DNA of 64,000 bases from Limnephilus marmoratus (Eukaryota > Arthropoda > Insecta > Trichoptera > Limnephilidae). Below, in pieces: positions 45,974-56,864 of the stretch. The notes beneath the pieces were generated by a model. It searched no databases, was not told where the DNA came from, and was given only the letters and a program-made list of their open reading frames with translations. The translations under genes were made by a program, and so were the position numbers. How positions within the stretch are numbered: the first letter of the stretch is position 1; the number at the start of each line of letters is the position of its first letter. Location: positions 38,227,019 to 38,291,018 of the forward strand of contig OU862920.1 in assembly GCA_917880885.1 (NCBI GenBank), in the 5' to 3' direction.

Positions 45974-47272
45974 CAGAGGTTCCCAAACTTATTTTTCTCG
46001 TAGACCCCTTTCAAAATTTTACTGATTTCGGTGGACCCCCTGCTGCTACATACATGTAGATGACTCAAAAAATGTTTTTATTTTTTTATTTCCTAAATTG
46101 TTAGAATATAACTATTTAAGAATATGTTCCCAAAGTTTTAAATAAAAATTTCAATTCGTTCCGTTATTACGAGGGTGTTTGTGCCGAACCGCGTGGTAAA
46201 CTTGAAACGCATTTTTCTCGAAATGACTTTTTTGGAATTTGTGTACAATCTAGCTCGGAAAGTTTTTAACCAAACATTGCAGATACCTTATTTATATAAT
46301 TACGATCTCTGTGAACTGAAATTCGTAATTCGTAATATCATTGTCAAAAGTTTTTTTAATTGCAAAAAAATCAAGGTTTCCTGATTACACACCTGTAAAA
46401 AATTTAATTTCCATTTTTTGAGAAAAGTTAGGTTTACATAGAAGAGACACATGTTCTTAAATTAAATTCAAAACCCTATTGATTTGAGATGAAAACTGTG
46501 GCCTCCAAAATGCACACAAAAGCTACGTCTGATGATGACGTTCGATGTATAGCAGCTGATGATTTTTATATTTTCCGAGGAAATGCTTCGAAAAATTCAT
46601 AATATTTTCTAAATAAATGTATAAAATGACCTCAAAGTTTCAATAAATTATACACATTTCTTCCATGCCAAAAAAAAATCATAAAAATCATTAAAAAACC
46701 TAGTCCTGTATTTCCCACCTTAATAGAATTAAGTATCGAATATGCAAGTTTTACAAAGTAACAGTCGCTGAACTTCTTAAAATACACTATTCAAAAAAAT
46801 TAAGGGAGGTTTTAAAAAAAGGAAATTATTGCTAAATATTAAGGCTATCTGATTCATAAGCCGACCTAACTGAAAAAAAATTTCAAGCCCGTGTACCAAA
46901 ACAATAGCAAAAAATTAGGATTGCATGAGAACCATAGCTCCTAAAAAATTTGCCATAATTATGAAAATTATAATCTTAAAGCCTCAAAATGCTTTTTTTA
47001 ATGTCTAAATACGACCATTACAGCCTGTCAAAAATCACCAAAAAAAAGGATTTTTTTACTCCCTTAATTTTTTTAAGTAGTGTATTATCTGCCTACATTG
47101 ATAGGTAAAGCCAAGCCAACATTTTTGTTCTTTACTATCGAAACCTAATAAATTTTCGTGGACCCCCTCATACAACTTGTGGACCCCCATTTTTTTATCA
47201 CGCCAACGTAGACCCCCGTTGAGTCTCCCATGGACCCCTGAGGGTCCACCTGGACCACTTTGGGAATCACTG
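45974..47272. mobile_element. Non-autonomous hAT-like element
   Basis: Ends cagaggttcccaaac and ctttgggaatcactg are inverted. A perfect 8-bp duplication gtttagtg flanks it (45966-45973 and 47273-47280). Subterminal regions are rich in gtggaccccc/gtagaccccc words. 1299 bp without a transposase. The interior frame 46175-46384 has no recognisable domain. Confidence 0.9.
46785..47082. mobile_element. Mariner-like MITE nested in the hAT
   Basis: Inverted ends of 24 bp: cactattcaaaaaaattaag at the left against the reverse complement of cttaatttttttaagtagtg at the right, 22 of 24 matching. TA flanks both sides (46783-46784 and 47083-47084). A TA duplication and CACT ends fit Tc1/mariner MITEs. 298 bp, non-coding. 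Confidence 0.8.
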
Positions 47273-47343
47273 GTTTAGTGGTTTAGGCGTGAAACCGTTA
47301 CAAACAAACACACACACTTTCGCATTTATAATATTAGTATGGA

Positions 47344-47750
47344 TTTAAAAACCGAAAAATATCTATGTATCTATGAAAAAAGTTTTAGTACGTAGTTAAG
47401 GATTTATAGGTTCATGCAAAAATGTTTGGCACGTGAGTATATATTTATACACTTATTCAAGATTAATGCCAAAGTTGAGTTAATACTTATTTTGAAAGAC
47501 TTGAGAAAATACGACTCTAGGACTAGAGAATTTCCATGAAATGACCTTTACAAAAGCTTACAAATAAGAATTAGCTTATATTTTTACACAATTAGTTATT
47601 TACAGTGTCGCGGGCAGTGAAGGCGAAGGTGAAAGATTTTTTACTTATACGATGTCTGAAAAGGTGAGTTTTAAATTTAGCGCTAAATTCCGCCGAGTGA
47701 ATGTGTGTCTTTATTTAAATTTAAAATAAACATATAATCATCTAAATCAA
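47344..47750. other. No supported feature
   Basis: AT-rich spacer. A small (ggcgaaggtgaaag) purine patch is seen near 47615. No frame of note. Confidence 0.35.
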
Positions 47751-48023
47751 TCTATATATTTACATATAAAAATCTCGTGTCACGGTGTTTGTGGTCGCAC
47801 TCCTCCGAAACGGCTCAACCGATTTTTATGAAATTTTTATGTATATTTGGTAGGTATGAGAATAGGTAATAGGTATGAGAACAAATTTAACCGTCGTTTG
47901 TATTTAATACAGAACGAAACTATTTATGTTGTTTAATGACAGATGGCGCTACGTCCGCCTAATCGAACTTTAATCCACATAGAAATAATTTATATGGCAG
48001 AACAACGTTTGCGGGTCACCCAG
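47751..48023 (+). mobile_element. Short Helitron-like element, second family
   Basis: Starts TCTATATATTTACATATAAA after A, then ctcgtgtcacggtgtttgtg, ctcctccgaaacggctcaac and cgatttttatgaaattt. It ends aacaacgtttgcgggtcacc and CCAG before T, a one-base variant of CTAG. 273 bp. The family is different from the minus-strand Helitrons. Confidence 0.6.
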
Positions 48024-48630
48024 TAATGTACATAATAAAATCATTTCGGCTATTCGAAAACAAATTTCATCCAATATTTTTTGCGCGTTAATTTTTTAAC
48101 AAGCCATTACATTTGTGTAATATTTATATCAATCTCTATAACAATACACATTATATGCTGAACGTGATCATGATTGCCGATAATGTTACACAGTACACGT
48201 GTCCAACGTTAAACAAGTATTTGACAGGCTGTTCAAAGCACACAACCCTTCGATACCAGGAAGGGCTTAATCGCTTAACTGTATATTGGTGGAATAGGTT
48301 GCGAACAACATAAAAGGAATTAAACGGCATGTTACCAGAAAATCTCGTTTAATTTCAGTTGAAATATAATTTAATGGAGCTTAGCCTATTTCCTTTTGGT
48401 ACGGTGTATTCATTTAAGTTTATTCTTATTTCAGTTATTATTAATGTTGGAGTTATTATATTATTATTTTGAATTTGTTTGAATGTCATGTTGCGGTTTG
48501 ACAGTGGTCTGGGATAGCAATACACTGTCATTCTTAAAAATATATTATCGACTACAGCTCAAAGAAAGGCACCAATCTCGCTTTTTTCGGGTGGACTAAA
48601 TGAATTTTTGATCAATCACGTTTTTAGAAA
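48024..48630. other. No supported gene
   Basis: AT-rich; the small frame 48113-48313 has no domain. Confidence 0.35.
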
Positions 48631-48750
48631 TTCACGGCCAAAAGCATTTTCGTTATTTGTTTTTGGGGTGTTATGCCGTGTTGCGCTACCTCCTTCTTTA
48701 GTTGACGTTTCGGACAACACCCCAAAAACAAATAACGAAAATTTTAATCA
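48631..48750. repeat. U-family short palindromic copy
   Basis: Left ttcgttatttgtttttgggg and tatgccgtgttgcgctacct; right acaccccaaaaacaaataac. The copy is almost reduced to its two arms, with cgtttcggacaa at the centre. Shows the true outer ends of the family (acggccaaaagcattttcg). Confidence 0.65.
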
Positions 48751-48778
48751 ATCGTTTATTATTAACACTTTTGTTTCA

Positions 48779-49058
48779 ATTTAGCTCCACGCAGGAGGCG
48801 TGAATACCAAAAATAATTTCCTCAGGGCATATACAGTCATTTTAGTAACTGTGTGGAGTGTTTTTTTTAGGAATGAGTGGAGAGGAAGTTCTAAGAAGAA
48901 AAAAGGTATGTGAGGTAGGTAAGAAACCCGGGGTCAGTGGGTTCAAGAGTGACGAACAAATGATTCGTGGTTAATTGCGGTGCAAGACGATGGGTCGAGA
49001 GAATCCTGCCTAAACGTAGCGAAACACTTGGATGACCTATGGCCTCCTATTGCGTGAA
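48779..49058 (+). repeat. V-family repeat
   Basis: Starts ttagctccacgcaggagg and passes through cagggcatatacagtcattt, gaggaagttctaagaag and agtgggttcaagagtgacg to aaacacttggatgacctatg. Confidence 0.6.
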
Positions 49059-49200
49059 ATGTAAATTTTCTAAAATAAATGAAATAATTATAATATACAA
49101 ATAATCACGCAGTGACACACAGCTTAATATCGCAGAAAACGTAAATGTACTTATTACTATACCCAGGCATCAGGAATACCCACCTACAAAATAAAAATCG

Positions 49201-49393
49201 AGTGCAGTTCACATGCGATAGAAGTGAAACCTTCACCAAACAATCTCAACTATTAGGAGATATTTCAACATAACTCAACATTCTACCTGACTCTTTCGCA
49301 GGCTAAATCCAATAGCAGTACGTGTTTGTCTGTTTTGAGTGTCATTTCCGTTTCATCAAGTTTCAACGGTGCTAAAGAAGTTTCTCTTCAAAA
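49201..49393 (-). repeat. S-family MITE, first of a tandem pair
   Basis: Reads gtgcagttcacatgcgatag at the left and gctaaagaagtttctcttca at the right; an internal deletion removes the cgaagcaccgcac block. Confidence 0.7.
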
Positions 49394-49395
49394 TT

Positions 49396-49617
49396 ACAAG
49401 TGTGCAGGTCACATTCCGTAGAAGTGAAACCTTCAGAAAACTAAAATAGGCAAGAGTGGGGAGGCTACGAAGCACCGCACAAAGAGGAGACCGATTATAC
49501 TATATCATTCTCTCGCAGGCTGAATAATATAGATGTAAGAGTTTGCCTCTTTTTGGTGTCGCTTTTTCGTTTCATCGAATTTCAAATCACAACGGTGCTG
49601 AAGAATTTTTCATTTCA
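49396..49617 (-). repeat. S-family MITE, second of a tandem pair
   Basis: A nearly complete inverse copy: ggtcacattccgtagaagtg, gaggctacgaagcaccgcac, tcattctctcgcaggctga and caaatcacaacggtgctgaa. It lies head to tail with the preceding copy, with no spacer. Confidence 0.75.
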
Positions 49618-49635
49618 CAAATTATTGCTCCGCTA

Positions 49636-49745
49636 ATTAGTCCTCCATAATTTCACAAACACTATTTTCTGATTATTATGATTATTGTAGGAGGATGATT
49701 ATTGTCAGGTTATTCGTAACCTGGGAATGTTTATATTTACCTCTC
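49636..49745 (+). repeat. SINE 3' tail
   Basis: Contains tcctccataatttcacaaac, attttctgattatta and ttattcgtaacctgggaatg, the 3' half of the family at 22966-23165. Confidence 0.5.
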
Positions 49746-50620
49746 CTAATTTATATTTTGTCTCCTCTCTCAGATGACGTATTGTTTTCTTATTTATTGT
49801 CTCGGGTTTGAAGTTGGAACATGTACGCCATTTGATAACTCGTACCGGTCGCACGCTCCGCCTCGTGTTTAGTCTGGGCCCCTTTGGCCAATTCAGCGAA
49901 CGCGCTGCTAAATCCGAAAGCCCCTTTGAAGACTGTGACGGTTGGAGTTTAGTCAGGTCAGAGCACCTGAGCCCGCTTTTTATGTATTGTGAATGCAATG
50001 TTCATTTAGATCTTACTGTGCTCATTGTGCTAAGTTTCTATTAAAAAATCTGATCCAGAACGAGTCATTATTTTAATCGTAGCACTGCACAGTTTTTAAA
50101 CGACTTCAAAAGGGAGGAGGTTCTCAATTCGACTGATTTTTTTTTTTTTATGTTTGTTACCTCAGAACTTTCGACTGGGTGAACCGATATTGATGATTCT
50201 TATTTTATTTGAAAGCTGGTGCTTCCCGTGTGGTCCCATTTTAATTTGGTCTAGTTCCGATAATGGCATCTACGAGAAAACCATATAAGTCTTAAATTTG
50301 CATAAGTATGTGCGCGACAAATGGACGAATAACTCAATATCACGCCAACCGATTTCGATGATTCTTTTTTTATTGGAAAGGATGTACTTCAAGGGTAGTT
50401 TGATGAGAGTTTGGTTAGGTTCTAATTATCGGATCCATGACAAAATAACGGAACTCTTCAATTCTTAGGAGCAAATTAACGAAACTCGGCCGAATCTCTT
50501 AATTTGACCCTCACGTCGTTATGGTCAAATTATGTCTTTCTCATATGAGCAGCACCTTTAGTAGGTCTACCTATATTTAGACAAATTAGTAAGTGTACTT
50601 CAGATTCACTAAAAATCAAA
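49746..50620. other. No supported gene; possible dispersed repeat from 50100
   Basis: Small frames at 49705-50044 overlap on both strands and have no domain. From about 50100, cgacttcaaaagggaggagg and gttctcaattcgactg begin a passage that leads into the foldback at 50621; it may be part of that element. Confidence 0.4.
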
Positions 50621-51039
50621 AAATAAACAAAAATTTTAACAAAACAAAAAACGACTTAAAAAAATGCACTAAAAAGTAAAAAAATAATTTCGTGTTCTTC
50701 TACAACTTCATAATCAACTTATTTTTTCTACTCATCAATATGTAGGTACGATTGTTATTTTTGGAGTCGGTGTCATCAAAGGTACCCGGCCCGACGAGTT
50801 CACTTGACAGCTCCCCTCACGCCGCGGCCCGCTCTCGCCTCGTCAAGTCACTTGTGCGACACAAGCACATCTCACCTATAACTATGTATGTAGTTACAAA
50901 CCTACCTTGACTGACACCGACTCCAAAAATATCAATCGTACATACATATTGATGAGTAGAAAAATACGAAATTATTTCTTTACTTTTTAGTGCATTTTTT
51001 GAAGTCGTTTTTTGTTTTGTTAAAATTTTTGTTTATTTT
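50621..51039. mobile_element. Large foldback element
   Basis: Inverted arms: aaataaacaaaaattttaac, tgcactaaaaagtaaa, tactcatcaatatgtaggta and ttggagtcggtgtca (50621-50779) against tgacaccgactccaaaaa, catattgatgagtag, ttactttttagtgca and gttaaaatttttgtttattt (50914-51039). The GC-rich loop at 50780-50913 holds cccgacgagttcacttgac and cctcgtcaagtcacttgtg. Superfamily not recognised. Confidence 0.7.
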
Positions 51040-51493
51040 GAAGTGAAATTTTTATAGCAGCTTTGTGATTTGCATTTCGGATGAAACTTCACTCATTGAC
51101 CGATTTTTTTTTTACATGAGCTCCACACAGGAGGCCCTGAGGAAAAAATAATTTCCATCAGGGCTAATGTCATCTTTGGGGATGCTGTGTGGAGGGGTTT
51201 TTTTTTAAAGGAAAGGAAACAGAGGAGAGTTCTGAAAAGGAAAAGGGTTTAAGGGGTGGGTAGGAATCTGGGGTTCAGTATGTCCTGGTCATCCAGCTCC
51301 AAGACCTAGACAGACCTCACCCCATGAAACCGGGCACCCCTGCTAAATCACCAAACAAAGCTTTGATTATGATGTCACAATTTGGTTGAGATATGAAACG
51401 GAAATTAAGCTAGTCTGCGCCCATTGGTCCTTTTGATCATGACCTCACTTTTAAAATATTGGTTGAGATTGTTTTGGTAAAGTTTCGCTTTTT
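51040..51493 (+). repeat. S-variant MITE split by a V repeat
   Basis: Left part 51040-51109 (gaagtgaaatttttatagca, catttcggatgaaac, ctcattgacc) and right part 51358-51493 (tcatgacctcacttttaaa, ggttgagattgttttgg, taaagtttcgctttt) are collinear with 38031-38236. Confidence 0.65.
51110..51357 (+). repeat. V-family repeat nested in S-variant
   Basis: Runs from tttttacatgagctccacac and aggaggccctgaggaaaa to catgaaaccgggcacccctg and ctaaatcaccaaa. It interrupts the S-variant. Confidence 0.7.
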
Positions 51494-51700
51494 AAAGTGA
51501 AAACTATGATTTGAAACTCGATGAAACGGAAACGAGCGACACTAAAAAGATACAAACACATGCAATTATAGGATTTAGTCTGCGAGAGAATGAGATGGTT
51601 TAATCGGTCTCCTCTTTATGCGGTGCTTCGTAGCCTCACAAATCTTAAAAACTTTAGTTTTTGTTGGTTTCACTTCTACCGCGTGCGTATTACAAACACT
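51494..51700 (+). repeat. S-family MITE
   Basis: Starts aaagtgaaaactatgatttg and ends ggtttcacttctaccgcgtg. Family words tgcgagagaatgagatgg and gcggtgcttcgtagcctc are present. Confidence 0.75.
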
Positions 51701-51987
51701 TTTTTTAAAAATTGTATGCTCCCATCTGGAGTCAGGGACACTATAGCATTCCCAATTGAGGTAAGTTATGAGGCTGAAGGTAGCGGGGAGGGGAAGAGGA
51801 AGGTGGGGCAATACCTGGCTATTCAGATTTGGTCACCAAACACTGCTAAAGTCATTTCCAGCAAAGTTTCAATTCTAATTGGTCCTACACAAGTGCAAGT
51901 GCTATCACCCTGGAACCACCCTGGAACGTAGAGTTATACACTATAACATACGAGTATACGGCCGCATCCTGTAGTATCGCCAGATAA
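51701..51987. other. No supported feature
   Basis: Short unassigned spacer with overlapping frames on both strands and no domain. Confidence 0.35.
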
Positions 51988-52146
51988 GGGAACGTACCCA
52001 TACTACGTGACACGTTTAGGGGGGGGTCTTCAAAATACCACGCTTGGTACAAATGAGCGGCCGGGGGGCTTTGGTTTTTAGTCACCAGGGGGGGGGGGGG
52101 GGTTAAAAATTGCAAAAAGTTGGTCACGTAGTATGGGTACATTCCC
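51988..52146. mobile_element. PIF/Harbinger-like MITE
   Basis: Inverted ends gggaacgtacccatactacg and cgtagtatgggtacattccc with TAA on both sides (51985-51987 and 52147-52149), fitting the 3-bp TWA duplication of PIF/Harbinger elements. 159 bp, with a run of fourteen G near 52088-52101. Confidence 0.75.
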
Positions 52147-52149
52147 TAA

Positions 52150-52829
52150 CACAATTTACCTAATTAGTTGTCATTTGATATCTAATTAAAAATTTGCATT
52201 TCTAAATTGAAACTAATTATTAATAAATGTAAAAGCCATTTGATTTTAGTTTCATATTAACGTGGTGGTAGTTGGTAGTCTTGTCAGTGTCACGAAAAAC
52301 ACTAAAAAAAATCATGACATATAAAACAAGAAATTTTAAATAAAATATATAAAGAAAAATAAATTTTCTGCTTTTAACATTTAAACAATCAAATGATTTG
52401 GATTTTTTTGGGAGAGTTGTAAAGTTTAATACGAACAATATTTGTCTTAACTAAGAAATTTTATTTCAAATAATGTCAGGAATCATTGGTTAAATAAAGT
52501 AAGTCAATAAGTCAAGTAGGTCCCCTAACACCCCATGTGGATTATAAGATTCAACAACCTTGTTAACATCAAACCTCACGATAAACGGCGGCGCGTAATC
52601 GCGATTCGAATGAGGCCTGCCGATAATTAACAGTCGTTAAATATCCATTTTTCAGTGTCTGAAGCACTGACGAGAACGGTAGAGGCGTCTAATCCGGCTC
52701 AGAGAAAAATAAAATTATCCTAACAGGGCTTACTTCAAAATCCTACAAGTCATTAAAACTCTTGTAAATTCATTTTTCGTTTTTAACCTAGCCGGGTGTC
52801 ATGGATGATCTTTGCCTTAAAATAGCTTT
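52150..52829. other. No supported gene
   Basis: AT-rich; frame 52220-52438 (-) has no domain. The words ggttaaataaagtaagtcaa at about 52490 also occur at about 7000. Confidence 0.4.
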
Positions 52830-53012
52830 AACCGGATTGTCGTCAAACGTCTGGACAGGCAGGCATCAGGGATTCAATCCTGTGCTACGTAGCTAAATCC
52901 TCTTTTACCTACGGCATGAACAACATTTTCTCACTCTCATGGTCAGAGTTCAAATATTGATATGGTAATATTCATAACCCAGAAAAATTGTCTTTCTTCT
53001 AAAAAAGCTCTA
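52830..53012 (+). repeat. SINE, diverged copy
   Basis: A box-B-like gggattcaatcctgtgc, then ctaaatcctcttttacc, acaacattttctcactctca and attcataacccagaaaaatt with a tctttctt tail. It follows the order of 22966-23165. Confidence 0.45.
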
Positions 53013-54325
53013 AGGATTTCTACATTAGCTAAAACAAATATTACCAGCTTGTATTGAAGTGTACAACCCTCCCAAAAAAATAAAATTTATTTGATTTAAT
53101 AAATGTGTATATAAAGCAGAAATGTGATTCTTCTTTTCATCTTTTATTTAAAATTATTGTTACTAAATTGATAGGGTGGAATCTCACTTCCGACTTACGT
53201 TAAGGGCGGTTAACATGTTATGAGAATATTTCGTTGGAGCCAAAATGTTATGGATATATAAGCTTCCAATGTAAGATGGAGAGCAAGAGACAAGTGAGAT
53301 TATTTCTGGAGAATTTGTATCTCAGGCGTGGACCTTAAGCAGGCGGCTATAAAATACTTTGTATGAGGATAGGTCATTTAATTAAAAGAGATTATTGCTT
53401 TGAGACAGTTAAATTAGTTTATTTATAAGTAGATACAATTAAAAAATCAGGGCTAGACTAAATGGGCAAATCTGAATGGTAAATCTGGCAGGTAAATCTG
53501 AATGTGCAATGTTATGGAGCGTTAGTACCGTTTAAAGTTGATGAATGGGTGATGCCATACGTAGGCGATCCAGGATGCTGCTTGCTGCCTTCGGAGATTT
53601 GCGGTCAGCTCCCTCCGCTGCTGACATGTGCTGAACGGCAGGCTGGAGCGACGAATCAGGCCTCCAGTCCCGCGGTTTTTCAGCGACGACCCGTCCAAGG
53701 GCGGTTGCCAGCCAGCCGACTATGTTGATGACGGCCAAGGTGGGCGATCTTCGGCCGCATCTATGCGAGCACCTCTGGCTCCAGGTGTAGTCGGAAGGTC
53801 TTGTCATGTCTGCGTCCGCAGATGCTGGATGTGTTTTTTAAACCAGCAGAAATAATGGGCTCCCACGGTACTCCGCTGCTGATCCAGGATTTTAATCATT
53901 GTCCTGGTGGTCCTCAATGATGGATGCCGCTGATGGGCGCGGATATATATCAATCTTCACATGTTGATAAAATAATGGCGAATATGACTCTTTGATTACG
54001 TCGAGCCGCCACAGGGACGGTGGCCGTGGTCACCTGTGGCTGCTCAAAGAATGAGGAGCTCTCTTTTCAAATCTCCTGATTTGAATTTGTCCAGGATCAG
54101 CAACTGTTGCATTCAAAAATATTGCAGGGCTCGCAATATTACCAATGCCCAAATGTCAATAAGCAAGCACTAGAGGTGCCACACACCGAAACTATAAATA
54201 AAGTGTGTGTAAGAGGGTGCACACACCTTGTTACAGAATCTTTTATGTAACAAACATTATCACTCGTGTCTGCTAGTAAAATATTAGTGAATTAAAAACG
54301 GTACTAAAGATATATGTGTTTAAAA
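53013..54325. other. GC-richer region, unassigned; possible retroelement relic
   Basis: Region 53500-53830 is GC-rich and open in several frames: 53532-53807 on the minus strand (91 codons, Ala/Arg/Ser-rich) and 53504-53728 and 53628-53855 on the plus strand. The plus strand near 53265 has gttatggatatataagc, and 54190-54245 has repeated gtgtgtgtaagag/gtgcacacac words. This might be an LTR and leader of an old retroelement, but no LTR pair, primer site or gag/pol motif was found. It could also be host untranslated sequence upstream of the dipeptidase exons. Confidence 0.35.
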
Positions 54326-54659
54326 CTCTCGACAGGCCAAGATGCCAAACATGATGTCCGTAACCATGGGGGTCGGCCGATGACCCCATGCAATTTTTTT
54401 TACGTTTAAACCATAGAAATCACTTTTTCCTTTCTCTTTTTTGTTTTTTTTTTAAATGTCCATTATTGGGGAGGGAATATTAGATACCTTATATTTGAGA
54501 AAATCAACAATTTTTTCACATTGTTTTTAAACGGCACATTATGCATTAATCATTTGCGCAGGAATACTAAACATATATTTCATGTACAAGTATTTAAGTA
54601 GATATAAGACGGATAGTAATTTTGGGGTCTACCTTCGGCCCCAGTTGGCTGCGGGAGAG
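54326..54659 (-). mobile_element. piggyBac-like MITE, copy 1
   Basis: Left end ctctcgacaggccaagatgc; right end ccccagttggctgcgggagag read to 54659. It aligns along its length with the reverse complement of 57124-57479. The flanking TTAA is degraded (tgaa at 54660-54663). 334 bp, non-coding, in a probable intron or upstream region of the dipeptidase gene. Confidence 0.75.
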
Positions 54660-55390
54660 TGAATGCATATATAATCATCGCATCCCCCCGCATCCTTTTT
54701 CAGGAAAAAAAATGTGCAGAAGTACATAAGTAAGGGTATTATTAATAGTACCGAAATAATTTACTAAAGGGCACTAAATACATCTTCTTACATTTTATTT
54801 CTACAGCCTATTTGTACATTTTAGTTAATTTCAATCTCATTAGTATGTTTACATTAAATAATAATTACTTTTTTATTAAATAAATCACATGTCTAATGCC
54901 TAGACATCTAGAAGTGTTTTCAACGATAGAAAACAATTGTCGACTATTTACACTGATAATTCTGATTTCGCAAAATGTTGATTATTCCGATAAACAGCCG
55001 CCAGAGCGCTATCAAATACGGCTACCATCTTGGCCGAATTGACCGGTCTCGGTCACACACAAACAAATTTACAGATAGAAGAAATGCAAGTGGTCCATTT
55101 GAAACAGGACTTCGCTACGCCCAGTCAATAAGAGCACTAGACAGTCTAGACATGTCAATGAATTTGATTATTCTGTTCAATAAAGAATGTCAGTATTTGT
55201 AAATGTCTGCCTAATTTTAAAAGAAATAAAAATAATTGAGTTTACTTCGGACACTCAAACACATCCACGATGCCACAATTCAAACCATTTATTTCTAAGT
55301 GTTTCCGTCTTACTCATTTCGATGCTTATTTATTCCGGATTATATGTAACAAAATACCTACTATTTTCCTATTTTGGCATTTTATTTCAG
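54660..55390 (+). other. Probable intron upstream of dipeptidase exon
   Basis: Ends in a good acceptor: a pyrimidine-rich tract and ttttatttcag at 55380-55390. The frame 54975-55202 (+) looks chance-like and is not collinear with the dipeptidase family. No upstream exon (with the His-x-Asp metal motif) was recognised here. Confidence 0.5.
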
Positions 55391-55547
55391 ACATCCTCGC
55401 AGCCCTCGACGCTCGGCCAAGGAAGATCGCCTCCATGATCGGCATAGAAGGAGGTCACAGCATCGGAAATTCCCTGGGAGTTCTGAGGATGTTTTACGAA
55501 CTGGGAGTTAGATACATGTCTCTGACACACAATTGCAATACCCTGTG
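55391..55547 (+). CDS. Membrane dipeptidase (M19) internal exon with zinc-bridging Glu
   Basis: Membrane (renal) dipeptidases are GPI-anchored zinc enzymes that hydrolyse dipeptides and convert leukotriene D4. This exon encodes about 52 residues, including [20 protein letters not shown], then [18 protein letters not shown] and SLTHNCNT. The Glu in GIEGGHS matches the glutamate that bridges the two zinc ions. The His in LTHNCNT matches a conserved active-site His. The exon begins after ttttatttcag with two bases of a split codon and ends CTGTG before gtgagt (phase 2). The Trp codon is completed by the next exon at 56865. The N-terminal His-x-Asp exon and the later His ligands were not found. 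The ortholog among the DPEP1-3 type genes is undecided. Confidence 0.88.
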
Positions 55548-56864
55548 GTGAGTTGAAATTCAGTGCACATTTGAAAACACACGTCATAAATCGATCGTCT
55601 AGTTGATTAGGTAGACATCTCTGAAAAATCAAAATTAGAGTTGAGTATACAGTTATATGTAAAAGTGATCTGTCTGGTACAATACTCAGATTGTGAGTGA
55701 GCATTCAAATATTAAATAAATGAGAGAGGAGCTTTATTGGATTCATATAAATAAGAGCCTACTATGCAATGTGCTAATTTTTGTGCATAAAGTTATGAAA
55801 AACCAAATGCCAAAATACTTTAAGTCTGAAATTATTATTTCAAATAATTATGAAACCAGAAATATAAATGGAGTTAGATTGCTACATATGAAAAGATCAT
55901 AATTAAAGAACTGCTAATGTATAAGAGGACTAAAGACGTGTGAAATAATGAAGGAAGAATGAATGTGAAGGTAAAATAAATTTTATAAAAAAAAAAATTA
56001 AATTATAAAATGAAATGTTAACTTGTGTACATTAGTTTATATTCTATCGTGGTATAAACTAAATCAATAAATAATAAAAAATGAGAAGAATTATCGTAAT
56101 ACGTAGTATTTGGAAATATCTGACTAATCAACTGAATGATCAAATATTATAATAATATGTTTTGTGCTGCATACCTTACACATATTATGTGACCACACAT
56201 TGTCTGCCCGTGGGAGAAAATTCTTTGATGATATAAAGATTCTTGAGATGGATGGACTTATAAAACACATTAGAAGAAGGATGAACACAGGAAATTACAT
56301 TAATTGAGGGCAGAAAAAAGTTGCCCAAAGAAGCGACGCAAGCAATTCACATGTAACTGATATGAAAATAGACTGTTTGTCTTAGGATTCATGTTTGATA
56401 ATGGTATTGATATCCGGAAAGAATAAGACTCTGAAGTAATCGTAGTGAATCAGATTTAAAAGAGAACGCTTAGATGGTTTGGTAATGTAGATCGGGCGAA
56501 TGTAAGGAGAATATATAACCCAAAGTGAATGCTGAAGGAAGTCTGGGACTGATCTAATATCTAAATCGAGTGTCAGAATAACAGAAGAGTATATTAGAGG
56601 ATGCATGGATGTGACTAAAACAGAGTGTGTGCCAAGACAAATTTTAGTTTAAGATGCTTGCACGGATGTGAAACTCAGTACTTACACAGTACAATGTTCA
56701 AGAGGTCATTGTTTTGAATTGCTCTTATTTGTTCCATAATTCCAAGGAAATCCTTATAAGTATGTAGGGTTGTTACATTTACAAACATGGAATCTTGAAA
56801 TACTGGAAACTACTAGTAACCACTTATGTTCAGGAGAGTTCCTCTAATTTCTTTCAACTTTCAG
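55548..56864 (+). other. Dipeptidase intron
   Basis: 1317-bp intron, gtgagt donor and tttcaactttcag acceptor, phase 2. AT-rich. Small frames inside (55387-55704 minus, 55720-55902, 56382-56606) are incidental. No recognised repeat family lies inside. Confidence 0.75.

Larger units (their letters stand above)
45683..47343 (-). mobile_element. Helitron hosting a hAT and a mariner-like MITE
   Basis: The minus strand starts TCCATACTAATATTATAA and ends GCCGAGTACCAGCTAG before T, with a GGCAT/ATGCC hairpin nine bases upstream of CTAG. Without the 1299-bp hAT and one target duplication, the Helitron would be about 354 bp. The joined passage ggtttagtg/gtttaggcgtgaaac is collinear with the copies at 37412 and 44470-44730. 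Confidence 0.8.

Noticed and set aside
53161..54325. LTR retrotransposon or solo LTR
   Set aside because: TATA-like and TG/CA-like words exist, but no paired LTR, primer site, target duplication or gag/pol motif was found.
54975..55202. Frame just upstream of the dipeptidase exon as another exon
   Set aside because: Not collinear with the dipeptidase family, and the strong acceptor at 55390 already sets the exon start.
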